Part shown: piece by piece, positions 1 to 6,819 of the stretch
Position numbering within the stretch: position 1 is the first letter of the stretch
Layout: every line of letters begins with the position of its first letter
Origin: Pseudomonadota bacterium
Lineage (GTDB): Bacteria > Desulfobacterota > BSN033 > WVXP01 > G020346125
DNA length: 10,064 nucleotides
Assembly: GCA_030608745.1 (NCBI GenBank)
Contig: JAUWDQ010000084.1
Coordinates: 1-10,064, forward strand
Reading direction: 5' to 3'
Program-made: the position numbers and the translations under genes
The notes under the pieces: generated by a model
Seen by the model: the letters and a program-made list of their open reading frames with translations, nothing else
Told to the model about the DNA's origin: nothing
Database searches by the model: none

Positions 1-59
1 TGGAGAAGATGCTCAAGGAGGCACGCCGCCAAATTTCTGAAGGAGGGGCCTGTCAATGA
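1..59 (+). CDS. 3' end of an unidentified upstream gene (partial)
   Basis: The reading frame beginning at base 3 gives EKMLKEARRQISEGGACQ and stops at TGA 57-59. The tail is charged and helix-like. In related genomes cytidylate kinase or a lysophospholipid acyltransferase often lies before ispH, but eighteen residues are too few to choose. The frame is preferred over the other two because its end carries a strong ribosome-binding sequence (AAGGAGGGG, about 40-48) followed by an ATG (56-58) overlapping the stop as ATGA, the usual layout of coupled operon genes. That ATG leads only to MMMVS and a stop, because the palindromic element begins there. Confidence 0.45.
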   Translation, partial: EKMLKEARRQISEGGACQ

Positions 60-63
60 TGAT

Positions 64-210
64 GGTTTCGTAAAAAGTCATAAATCAGACGGCACAGTAG
101 AAAGCTCCAGATGCAAGGCGCGCGAATCTTTAGGAATGAGGCGTACTTACCAGTAAGCCGCAGTGACTAAAGATGAAGCGCAACGCCGCAGATGGACTTT
201 TTACGAAGCC
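64..210. repeat. 147-bp imperfect palindromic element (MITE/REP-like)
   Basis: The ends are near-perfect inverted repeats: GGTTTCGTAAAAAGTC (64-79) against GACTTTTTACGAAGCC (195-210), 15 of 16 paired. Inside, a second pair of arms (about 107-150 and 151-194) is imperfectly complementary. It shares an ATCTTTAG core near 126-133 with its complement near 165-172, and meets at the centre CTTACCAGTAAG (146-157). The left half has about 27 extra bases. It carries no gene and could fold as a long hairpin in RNA or DNA. Repeats with this end sequence are, from memory, common between genes in Desulfobacterota. It could be a MITE or a RAYT-mobilised repeat. Confidence 0.75.
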
Positions 211-237
211 GTTAAAGGTGGAACTCATCGTTTCGTA

Positions 238-1104
238 ATGATTGGGGGGCTCCTCTTGGACGTGATCATTGCAAAGCACGCCGGTGTTTGTTTTGGTGTT
301 AAGAGGGCTATTGATTTGGCCTTCACAGCTGCCAGAAATTACCGGAATCACGTATATACCATAGGCCCCCTTATTCACAATCCTCAGGTGGTCAAGCAAT
401 TGAGGGAGGCCGGAGTTATCGTTAAGGAGGGAATAGAGGATATTGCTGAGGGCACAGTCATCTTCCGATCTCATGGTGTTCCCCGCCATTTGGCTGAGAA
501 GGCTAGGGGAAAAGGGCTCCGAATCGTCGACGCCACGTGCCCATTCGTGAAGAGGGCGCATGGATTTGCTCGATTCTTGAGCCGAAATGGGTATTTGGTT
601 ATCGTGGTGGGTGACCAATCGCATCCGGAAGTGAAGAGCCTTAAAAGCTATGTCGAGGGTGAGGCCATGGTGGTGAGCTCCCCCGGAGAATTGGCGGATT
701 GGGCGGGAAGGAGGAAAGTTGGTGTGGTAGCTCAAACAACCCAGTCCTTGGAGAAATTTCGTGAGATTGTAGCTATTTGTTTGGAAAAGGCAAGGGAAGT
801 CAGGGTCTATAATACCATCTGTGATGCCACGGCCTTACGCCAAAGGGAGGCCCTTGATTTGGCTCACAAGGTCGACTGCATTATCGTCATAGGGGGACAT
901 AAGAGTGCCAATACAAAAAGGTTGGCTGAAATCTGCCGACGGATCCTGGGTGATACGTACCATGTCGAAAGGGTTGAGGAGCTGAATTTATCATGGTTTA
1001 GCGGGAAGGGGAGGATCGGTGTTGTTGGTGGGGCTTCGACACCTGGCTGGGTTATCGAGGAGGTTGTGGAAGGCCTGCGTCGCATGGTGTCGCAAGGTTC
1101 ATGA
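238..1104 (+). CDS. ispH: 4-hydroxy-3-methylbut-2-enyl diphosphate reductase (IspH/LytB)
   Basis: IspH is the last enzyme of the MEP isoprenoid pathway. It is a cytosolic [4Fe-4S] enzyme that reduces HMBPP to isopentenyl and dimethylallyl diphosphate. Visible family features are the N-terminal AKHAGVCFGVKRA with the first cluster cysteine, IGPLIHNPQVV, FRSHGVP, DATCPFVKRAH with the second cysteine, GDQSHPEV, AQTTQS, NTICDAT with the third cysteine, IVIGGHKSANT and GGASTPGWVIEEV. The three cluster cysteines and substrate-site histidines are present. The frame is open from GTG 163, but that start lies inside the palindromic element, so its first 25 residues are not family-like. ATG 238 (289 residues) is used here. 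TTG 256, giving MDVIIAKHAGVCFGV after a G-rich stretch, matches the usual family length even better. rpsA follows after 92 bases. Confidence 0.95.
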   Translation: MIGGLLLDVIIAKHAGVCFGVKRAIDLAFTAARNYRNHVYTIGPLIHNPQVVKQLREAGVIVKEGIEDIAEGTVIFRSHGVPRHLAEKARGKGLRIVDATCPFVKRAHGFARFLSRNGYLVIVVGDQSHPEVKSLKSYVEGEAMVVSSPGELADWAGRRKVGVVAQTTQSLEKFREIVAICLEKAREVRVYNTICDATALRQREALDLAHKVDCIIVIGGHKSANTKRLAEICRRILGDTYHVERVEELNLSWFSGKGRIGVVGGASTPGWVIEEVVEGLRRMVSQGS

Positions 1105-1124
1105 GCGTCAGAGGCTTAAAAGGT

Positions 1125-1153
1125 TTGTCTTTTTTGGGATAGTATGTTATAGT
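1125..1153 (+). promoter_or_regulatory. Sigma-70-type promoter for rpsA
   Basis: TTGTCT (1125-1130) and TATAGT (1148-1153) are separated by 17 bases and match the -35/-10 consensus at 4 of 6 and 5 of 6 positions. It lies just after the ispH stop and about 44 bases before the rpsA ATG, so rpsA probably has its own promoter in addition to any read-through from ispH. Expected transcription start is about 1160, with the ribosome-binding sequence GAGGGGG at 1179-1185. Confidence 0.55.
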
Positions 1154-1196
1154 GTTGCAAATTTCAAAAACGTTCTTCGAGGGGGTTTAAGGTTTC

Positions 1197-3146
1197 ATGG
1201 AGGAAAATAAAACGCGAGACATGAAAGGAATCAGCGGTGACCCTGCCGGGGATGATAGACTTGGGGAAAAGGAGGCGGGGGGCGAGGCCGAAGACTTCAA
1301 GAAGCTTTATGAGGCATCCTTTAAGACCATTGAAGAGGGCGATATTCTAAATGGGATTGTGGTAGCCGTTGACTCGGAATATGTCACTGTCGATATAGGT
1401 TATAAATCGGAGGGTCAGATATCAATCTCCGAATTTAGGGATAAGGACGGAAATCTGGGAGTGAAGGTAGGGGATAAGATAGATGTGCTCTTGGAGAGGA
1501 AAGAGGGCGATGATAGTCTGATTACCCTTTCCAAGGAAAAGGCCGATAAGCTCATGGCGTGGAGAAGTGTCAGCAAAGCCTTCCGAGAAGGGGAGATTGT
1601 CGACGGCACGATTACCTCCAGGATAAAGGGCGGATTGACCGTGGATATCGGCATCAATGCATTTCTACCCGGTTCCCAAATCGATATCCGCCCGGTCCGG
1701 AATTTGGATAAGTTCATTGGGAAACGGTTTAAATTTAAGGTTATCAAGTTTAACAAAAAACGGAGCAACATCGTATTGTCTCGTCGGGTTCTCTTGGAAG
1801 AAGAGAGGAAAGTGCTGAGGGAGGAGACCCTTAAGCACTTAAGAGAAGGGGAGATCCTGGATGGTGTAGTCAAGAACATAACCGATTACGGTGCCTTCGT
1901 AGATTTGGGGGGGATTGATGGACTCCTCCATATCACCGACATTTCGTGGAGTAGGATCAATCATCCCAGCGAAAAGGTTTCGGTAGGCGAGAGGATCACA
2001 GTCAAGGTATTGAATTTTGATAGGGAAAGGGAAAGGGTTTCCCTGGGATTGAAGCAGAGTTCCCCGGATCCGTGGGATGAGGTCAATGAAAAGCACCCCA
2101 TTGGTTCCCAGGTGAAGGGGCGAGTGGTAAGCATAACTGATTATGGCGCGTTCGTTGAACTAGGAGAGGGGGTCGAAGGGCTCGTTCATATTTCGGAGAT
2201 GTCCTGGACCAAAAAGGTAAAACATCCCTCTCAGGTAGTCGGTGTGGGGGATATCATCGACGCCGTCGTTTTGGATGTGGATGTGCCGAGGAAGAGGATT
2301 TCCCTGGGAATGAGACAGGTTGAACCCAATCCCTGGTCGGTGATTGAGGAAAAATACCCTTTGGGAACCAGGGTGAAGGGAAAGGTTAAGACGGTTACCG
2401 ACTTCGGGGTATTTGTCGGGTTCGATGAGGGTATTGACGGCCTGATCCATATCTCGGAGATGTCCTGGACGAAGAAAATTAAGGATCCCGCGGAGATCTA
2501 TAAGAAAGGCCAGGAGATTGAGGCGGTTGTCCTCAATGTCGATCAGAAGAACGAGAGGTTTTCCCTGGGAATCAAGCAGCTTACAGCAGACCCCTGGGAG
2601 GAGATTCCGAAACGGTACCGTATTGGTGACCGGATAGAGGGTAAGGTTACCAGTATCACCGATTTCGGGGTATTTATACAGTTGGAAGATGGCATCGAGG
2701 GCTTGATCCATGTCTCCGAGCTCAGCGAGGAGAAGGTGGAGAATCCGTCAGATGTGGTAAAGGTGGGGGAGGCGGTTTCGGCCATGGTCATCAACATAGA
2801 TTCCCAGGAACGAAAGATCGGTCTGAGCATGAAAAGTCTCAAGAAGAAGGATCAAAAGGATGAAATCGAAAGGTACATGGCTGGCCAGAAATCGGGAACC
2901 CCAAGCCTTGGAAGGTTGATCCAGGAGGAGATAGAGAAGAAGGCCGAGAAAGAGGGGGAAGATAAGGGGAGGAAGGAAGAAGAGTCCGCCGTTGATGCTG
3001 CGGAGACACCTTCCGATCAGGAGACTCAGGAGGAGATGGAAAAGAAGGCCAAGAAAGAGGGGCCGGATAAGGGGAAAGAGACAGAAGAGCCCACCGTTGA
3101 TGTAGCCGAAACACCTTCCGATCAAGAGACCCAGGAGGAAGCGTAA
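1197..3146 (+). CDS. rpsA: 30S ribosomal protein S1, six S1 domains with repeated acidic tail
   Basis: S1 binds mRNA on the small ribosomal subunit and helps initiate translation. Six S1/OB-fold domains can be read at about residues 47-115, 131-197, 216-287, 302-373, 389-460 and 475-547. Domains 3 to 6 are the canonical RNA-binding type, with ITDYGAFV or TDFGVFV and GLxHISEMSW motifs. Domains 1 and 2 are the divergent, ribosome-docking type. At 649 residues it is longer than E. coli S1 (557). The excess is a short acidic N-terminal stretch and a Lys/Glu-rich C-terminal tail of about 75 residues containing two 35-residue repeats. ATG 1197 is preceded by GAGGGGG at 11 bases spacing. It is followed by a strong terminator. 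The ispH-rpsA order is common in this lineage. Confidence 0.96.
   Translation: MEENKTRDMKGISGDPAGDDRLGEKEAGGEAEDFKKLYEASFKTIEEGDILNGIVVAVDSEYVTVDIGYKSEGQISISEFRDKDGNLGVKVGDKIDVLLERKEGDDSLITLSKEKADKLMAWRSVSKAFREGEIVDGTITSRIKGGLTVDIGINAFLPGSQIDIRPVRNLDKFIGKRFKFKVIKFNKKRSNIVLSRRVLLEEERKVLREETLKHLREGEILDGVVKNITDYGAFVDLGGIDGLLHITDISWSRINHPSEKVSVGERITVKVLNFDRERERVSLGLKQSSPDPWDEVNEKHPIGSQVKGRVVSITDYGAFVELGEGVEGLVHISEMSWTKKVKHPSQVVGVGDIIDAVVLDVDVPRKRISLGMRQVEPNPWSVIEEKYPLGTRVKGKVKTVTDFGVFVGFDEGIDGLIHISEMSWTKKIKDPAEIYKKGQEIEAVVLNVDQKNERFSLGIKQLTADPWEEIPKRYRIGDRIEGKVTSITDFGVFIQLEDGIEGLIHVSELSEEKVENPSDVVKVGEAVSAMVINIDSQERKIGLSMKSLKKKDQKDEIERYMAGQKSGTPSLGRLIQEEIEKKAEKEGEDKGRKEEESAVDAAETPSDQETQEEMEKKAKKEGPDKGKETEEPTVDVAETPSDQETQEEA
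2922..3140 (+). repeat. 105-bp in-frame tandem duplication in the rpsA tail
   Basis: Two copies of a 105-bp unit (2922-3026 and 3027-3131) are followed by the first nine bases of a third. Each encodes 35 residues beginning QEE(I/M)EKKA(E/K)KEG and ending ETPSDQET. The copies differ at several residues (for example GRKEEESAVDAA against GKETEEPTVDVA), so the duplication is not very recent. The period is a multiple of three and keeps the frame. The segment is charged and probably disordered. Confidence 0.9.
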
Positions 3147-3180
3147 GGCTTATTATCCCCATTGGACTGTCGGTGTATTG

Positions 3181-3218
3181 AAGGGGCTATGAAAGAGGTG
3201 AAATCATAGCCCTTTTTT
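3181..3218 (+). terminator. Rho-independent terminator after rpsA
   Basis: GGGCTATGA (3184-3192) pairs perfectly with TCATAGCCC (3204-3212) across an 11-base loop. The stem can be extended by the flanking AA/TT and a G-T pair, and TTTTTT (3213-3218) follows immediately. It ends 13 bases before the start codon of the next gene. Confidence 0.92.
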
Positions 3219-3231
3219 ACACGAGGGCTGA

Positions 3232-4053
3232 ATGAGATTTTATCGGGACATCACCCTGGGGCACTATATGCCCACGGGGTCAGTGGTCCATAGGATTGAG
3301 GCAAGGGCAAAGATTATTGAGTTGATGGCCTTAATCATCACAATCCTCTTGGTTCGCGAAACCACTACCCTCGCCACGACGTTCCTTTTCTCGATTTGGG
3401 TCGTGAAACAATCGAAACTTCCCCTTATGTATGTCCTGCGGGGGATTAGGCCTTTTCTCTGGCTATTCCTTTTTATCTTTTTTATTCATTTTCTCGTTGT
3501 GCCGGGCCGTCCGATCTTCCCCTTGCGTATGGGTTTCATAAGAATGACGTATTCGGGGCTGGAAGAGGGGGCCCTGATTTCTTTTCAAGTGGCCTTATGC
3601 ATCATCTTTTCGTCGATTCTCACCCTGACAACTTCTCCCATGGAGTTGGCAAAGGGGGTTTTTCGACTGCTTTCCCCCTTGAGGATTCTCCGTGTTCCCG
3701 TTGATGATATCGCTATCATGGTGATGATCTCCATGAGGTACGTACCCCTGTTTCTCAAAGAAATCGAACGGGTCACCAAAGCCCAGAGGGCGAGGGGGGT
3801 TTGTTTCGATGAAGGAGGCCTTTTACAACGGGGGAAAATGGTTTTGCCTCTATTGGCTCCCCTTTTGGCCAACAGTTTGAGAAAAGCTCATGATATTGGG
3901 GATGCGCTGGCAGCAAGGGGTTACGGTGAAGGTGCCGGGTGGCCTGCGAAGGGTGGAGAAAGATTGGGGCGGGAAGGGTGTATTTCCCTCGTGGCAACGG
4001 GGGGAGTGATCGGTCTGGTCGTGTTTTTCGGGTTTTTGGGAGGATCTTTTTGA
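3232..4053 (+). CDS. ECF transporter transmembrane (T) component, EcfT/CbiQ family
   Basis: This is an integral membrane protein of the type that couples a substrate-binding S protein to the ATPases of an energy-coupling factor vitamin or metal transporter. The 273 residues include hydrophobic stretches at about 29-58, 73-90, 111-134 and 250-271. The two coupling-helix Ala-Arg-Gly signatures of the family are present: AQRARG (ARG 187-189) and ALAARGYG (ARG 228-230). The N-terminal RIEARAKI is also family-like. No ATPase (EcfA) or S component is next to it, so the substrate is unknown and the ATPases must be elsewhere if it works. ATG 3232 follows GAGGG at a short 4-base spacing and lies 13 bases past the rpsA terminator, so expression may depend on read-through or an unseen promoter. 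Its stop overlaps the next gene. Confidence 0.88.
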   Translation: MRFYRDITLGHYMPTGSVVHRIEARAKIIELMALIITILLVRETTTLATTFLFSIWVVKQSKLPLMYVLRGIRPFLWLFLFIFFIHFLVVPGRPIFPLRMGFIRMTYSGLEEGALISFQVALCIIFSSILTLTTSPMELAKGVFRLLSPLRILRVPVDDIAIMVMISMRYVPLFLKEIERVTKAQRARGVCFDEGGLLQRGKMVLPLLAPLLANSLRKAHDIGDALAARGYGEGAGWPAKGGERLGREGCISLVATGGVIGLVVFFGFLGGSF

Positions 4054-5045
4054 AGCAGCTGTACCGACAGTATGAGGGGATTATCACCCATAACGATTTC
4101 GATGGAATCGTAAGCGCTTCCTTATGCTCCTTTTCGTTACATGTGGAGAAAGTTTTCTTTACAGGGCCTTCGAGCATCGAACGATCCCTGGTCGATATCA
4201 CTGAGGCCGATGTGGTCTGCGATCTCCCCTATCCATTGGAATGCGGTCTCTGGTTTGACCACCACGAGGGGAATTTTCAGGCCTTGCAGTATCGCAATAT
4301 CGATCCCTCCTTTTTGCCGGGACGGTTTGATCTGAAGCCGAGCTGTGCCCGGGTGGTCTTCGATTTTTTCGGCCAGGAGGTTACCTTTCCGCCCTGGTAC
4401 GAGGAAACTGTGAGGGAGGCCGATATCATCGATAGTTTCAATTATTCCTCCATGGAGGAATGGAGGAGGGAGACGCCGGGAAGAATCATTGACAAGACTT
4501 TAAAGATCAGCGACCCTTCACTGAGGGAGCGAAATGCCTATATGAAAAATCTGGTCTTTCAAATCCGAGATCATCCCTTGAAAGAAGTCGCCCGCCTCCC
4601 CGCAGTCAGGAAGCGATTAGCCGGGTATGAGGAGAAAGAGCTGAGGATGACCAAGATCATCCAGCAATCCGCCAGCTTTTTGCCGTCGGACAGCGAGGGG
4701 AAGATGGTTATCCTCGATTTGACTGGGTACAAGCGGAGACCTGATATTGTCAAGAACCTGGCCTTTCTCATTTTTCCCGAAGCCCTATCGGTACTGGAAG
4801 TCCATAACCTCCATGACAAGGGGGTGAAGACCAACCACCTGAGCTTCTCCCTAGCCCTTTCCCTTAACCTCAATCAGAGGAAGCATAAGAAAGACTTTGG
4901 GGAAATTATGAGGTCCCTCAATATCGGCGATGGCCATAAGGGGGCGGCGGGTGGAACGGTCTATTGCACCTCCAAAGCGGAGATGCTGAGGAAAAAAGAC
5001 GAGATCATCAACAAGATGTTTCGGCTGTGGGAAGAGCAGAGCTGA
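4050..5045 (+). CDS. DHH/DHHA1-family phosphoesterase (nanoRNase/pAp phosphatase-like)
   Basis: This family consists of cytosolic metal-dependent phosphoesterases that act on short RNAs, pAp, cyclic dinucleotides or polyphosphate; the substrate here cannot be read from sequence. The 331-residue protein has the N-terminal metal motif HNDFDG (16-18), VVCDLP (D58) and FDHHEGN (DHH 70-72). VREADIID (about 121-128) follows. The C-terminal DHHA1 domain ends in GDGHKGAAGG (293-302), the glycine-rich substrate-binding loop. TTG 4050 is chosen as the start because GGGAGGA (4038-4044) sits five bases upstream, the start overlaps the ecfT stop as TTGA, and the protein then begins right before the first conserved strand. 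An ATG at 3939 would overlap ecfT by 115 bases and add unconserved sequence. The overlap implies co-translation with ecfT. Confidence 0.88.
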   Translation: MKQLYRQYEGIITHNDFDGIVSASLCSFSLHVEKVFFTGPSSIERSLVDITEADVVCDLPYPLECGLWFDHHEGNFQALQYRNIDPSFLPGRFDLKPSCARVVFDFFGQEVTFPPWYEETVREADIIDSFNYSSMEEWRRETPGRIIDKTLKISDPSLRERNAYMKNLVFQIRDHPLKEVARLPAVRKRLAGYEEKELRMTKIIQQSASFLPSDSEGKMVILDLTGYKRRPDIVKNLAFLIFPEALSVLEVHNLHDKGVKTNHLSFSLALSLNLNQRKHKKDFGEIMRSLNIGDGHKGAAGGTVYCTSKAEMLRKKDEIINKMFRLWEEQS

Positions 5046-5127
5046 TCCTATTGGTGGGTGGAAATGGGTCCGTTGGAGACCTCCATGGGGAATAATTTGA
5101 CTGGATAAATCCTTCTGGTGAAATGGC

Positions 5128-5616
5128 GTGAAGCGAGAATACCCTGATCATCCCATCATCGGGGTCGGGGCTATCATCATAAGAGGGGAAGAGGTCCTCC
5201 TGGCCAGAAGGGGAAAGGGGCCGGGCTACGGGGAGTGGAGCATCCCAGGCGGGGCAGTAGAGCTGGGAGAGAAACTGGAGGAGGCAGTTATCAGGGAGGT
5301 TTGTGAGGAGGTGAACCTGGTGATACGGGTGGGGGAAGTGGTTGAAGTTCTGGAGCGAATCTTCCGCGATCCCGAGGGAAGGGTTCAATACCACTACGTC
5401 CTCGTGGATTTCCTCTGCGAACACCTTTCGGGGGAAGCCAGACCATCGAGCGACGCCTTGGAGGTCCAATGGGTTCCCATATCGGAGATTCCCCATCATC
5501 CCCTTCCCGGGAAGACGAAAAAGGTTATTCAAAAGGCCTTTGAAGTGAGGCGAAGGGGAATGGAGAAAATGACAAATGACAAATGTCAAATGTCAAAGTT
5601 AAGAAAATCCAAATGA
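5128..5616 (+). CDS. NUDIX hydrolase (ADP-ribose pyrophosphatase/MutT-like)
   Basis: NUDIX enzymes hydrolyse nucleoside diphosphates linked to another moiety, for house-cleaning or signalling. The substrate here is unknown; the sequence style (HPIIGVGAIIIRGEEVLLARRGKGPGYGEWSIPGG) resembles small ADP-ribose or (d)NTP pyrophosphatases. The NUDIX box runs from G42 to L64 as GAVELGE, seven residues, REVCEEVNL. All the catalytic Glu/Arg positions are there, but the usual Gly near the end is Asn63. GTG 5128 is the first possible start, because TGA occurs in frame at 5119-5121. The last 15 or so residues (from M148) are translated from the heptamer repeat tract, so the original stop appears lost. 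It lies 82 bases after the phosphoesterase gene, possibly in the same transcript. Confidence 0.88.
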   Translation: MKREYPDHPIIGVGAIIIRGEEVLLARRGKGPGYGEWSIPGGAVELGEKLEEAVIREVCEEVNLVIRVGEVVEVLERIFRDPEGRVQYHYVLVDFLCEHLSGEARPSSDALEVQWVPISEIPHHPLPGKTKKVIQKAFEVRRRGMEKMTNDKCQMSKLRKSK

Positions 5617-5743
5617 CCAATGACAAATGCCAAATGACCAATGCCCAATGCCAAATGACCAATGCAAAATGACAAATGAGAAATGACGAACGACCAATAA
5701 CGAATAACCAATAACGAATAACTAATAACAAATAACCAATAAA
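5567..5743. repeat. Heptamer tandem repeat tract (23 units, NAATGAC to NAATAAC)
   Basis: Four units (5567-5594: AAATGAC twice, AAATGTC twice) and nineteen more (5611-5743) keep a strict 7-bp register, interrupted once by 16 bases (5595-5610). The units from 5611 to 5694 are mostly (A/C)AATG(A/C)C. From 5695 on they switch to (C/G/T/A)AATAAC. The first base of each unit is the most variable. The tract supplies the 3' end and stop of the NUDIX gene and lies between two convergent genes. No terminator hairpin is visible in it. It resembles in style the heptanucleotide STRR repeats of cyanobacteria, though the unit is different. Confidence 0.92.
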
Positions 5744-5772
5744 CCGAGATTTGAACTTTAGGAGCGAACCCA

Positions 5773-6588
5773 TTACGGTACGGCCACCGGTATGAAAAGC
5801 GGCTGTCCGAATTTTTCCTTTCCGAATCCCCGGATGATCCTCTGCCCCTCGGGAGAGGTTACCCACCCGATATAGGCCATGGCCAACACGTAATTCACGT
5901 GAGGGTGCTTGGCCGGATTGACGGCAATGATTCCGTAGGGATTGGAGAGATCCGGGTCTCCCTCACAGAGAATTTCCAAAGACACCTTTTTTTTGTAAGT
6001 CAAATAGGTCCCTCGATCCGCTAGGGTATAGGCCATTTTCTCGTTGGCAATTTGGATGACCGCACCCATGCCCTGTCCGGCCTCCGAATACCAATTGCCC
6101 TTGGGTACCATCCCAGCTTTCTTCCAGAGGATTTTCTCTTTTTTGTGGGTCCCGGAATCATCCCCCCGGGAGATGAAGTGCGCCCCGGCTTTAGTGATAG
6201 CGACAAGGGCCTTCTTGGCATCTTTGGTGCCCCGGATACCCGCGGGGTCATTCGTTGGTCCTACGATGATGAAGTCGTTGTACATGACATCCCTTCGGTT
6301 TACCCCATTACCAGCGGCTACGAACGCATCCTCAGCTGGTCTGCTATGTACGAAAACCACATCACTGTCCCCCATCTCCCCTATCTTAAGGGCCTTTCCC
6401 GTACCCACCGCAATGACATCGACCCGACATCCAAACCTCTTTTCGAAGGGTAGGTTAAGGGCCTGGAAGAGCCCTGTATTATCGGTACTGGTGGTGCTGG
6501 AGACTTTCAGTCGTTCCTGGGTTAATCCTTCTGATGATAATCCCGTAATGACGCACAGCATGAGGAAAAAAAATATGGACCTTTTCAT
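5773..6588 (-). CDS. tupA: Tungstate ABC transporter substrate-binding protein (TupA-like)
   Basis: TupA is the extracytoplasmic protein that binds tungstate with high selectivity and delivers it to TupBC. The 271-residue product starts with a secretory signal (MKRS, then a hydrophobic FFFLMLCVITG core) with cleavage likely near residue 24. The mature part begins LKVSSTTSTDNTGLF, the TTS(T) oxyanion-binding motif that marks TupA rather than ModA or WtpA. SRGDDSGTHKKE (140-151), EAGQGMGAVIQIANEKMAYTLADRGTY (about 169-195) and NPYGIIAVNP follow, all typical of the family. The frame is open to 6732, but ATG 6588 is chosen because it starts the signal peptide and follows AAAGGAG at 8 bases. The gene points away from tupBC and converges on the NUDIX gene. 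tupA is usually first in a tupABC operon. Confidence 0.9.
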   Translation of the reverse strand: MKRSIFFFLMLCVITGLSSEGLTQERLKVSSTTSTDNTGLFQALNLPFEKRFGCRVDVIAVGTGKALKIGEMGDSDVVFVHSRPAEDAFVAAGNGVNRRDVMYNDFIIVGPTNDPAGIRGTKDAKKALVAITKAGAHFISRGDDSGTHKKEKILWKKAGMVPKGNWYSEAGQGMGAVIQIANEKMAYTLADRGTYLTYKKKVSLEILCEGDPDLSNPYGIIAVNPAKHPHVNYVLAMAYIGWVTSPEGQRIIRGFGKEKFGQPLFIPVAVP

Positions 6589-6727
6589 GGGATACACTCC
6601 TTTCCTGGTGAAATGGTTAGATCGATCACGAGTTTGCTTACTTTCTGGGGAACCGCCTTGTTCCTTTGCTTGAGTACTTCGCGGTCTGTTGGCCAAATTC
6701 CATTTCGCTCTCTGAAAAGAAGTTTTG

Positions 6728-6819
6728 ACCATTCTATAGTTCGCTTCACTGCAAACTCAAAACTCGCCCTTCAGGCTCAAACATTGAATTTGCGACCGTT
6801 TCGCTTCACTAAGAATGGT
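6728..6819. repeat. Nested hairpin repeat in the tupA-tupB intergenic region
   Basis: Outer arms ACCATTCT (6728-6735) and AGAATGGT (6812-6819) are perfectly complementary. Inner arms GCAAACTCAA (6751-6760) and TTGAATTTGC (6784-6793) pair at 9 of 10. Between the outer and inner arms on each side lies a directly repeated TTCGCTTCACT (6740-6750 and 6800-6810). The tupA transcript would cross it, so it could fold in the leader RNA. It could also be a dispersed REP-like repeat. It carries no gene. Confidence 0.6.

Noticed and set aside
163..237. N-terminal extension of IspH from GTG 163
   Set aside because: These codons lie in and just after the palindromic element and precede the family's normal N-terminus.
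130..735. Long minus-strand frame opposite ispH, and similar long minus frames opposite rpsA (2160-2711) and tupC (8602-8961)
   Set aside because: They are antisense shadows of strongly conserved plus-strand genes, with no motifs of their own.
3939..4049. Earlier ATG start for the DHH phosphoesterase
   Set aside because: It would overlap ecfT by 115 bases and add 37 residues unlike the family; TTG 4050 has a well-spaced GGGAGGA.
5567..5743. CRISPR-like array
   Set aside because: Units are 7 bp with no spacers of constant length and no cas genes nearby; it is a simple heptamer tandem array.
6589..6732. Upstream extension of tupA to 6732
   Set aside because: It places 48 hydrophilic residues before a clear signal peptide; ATG 6588 has a strong AAAGGAG.
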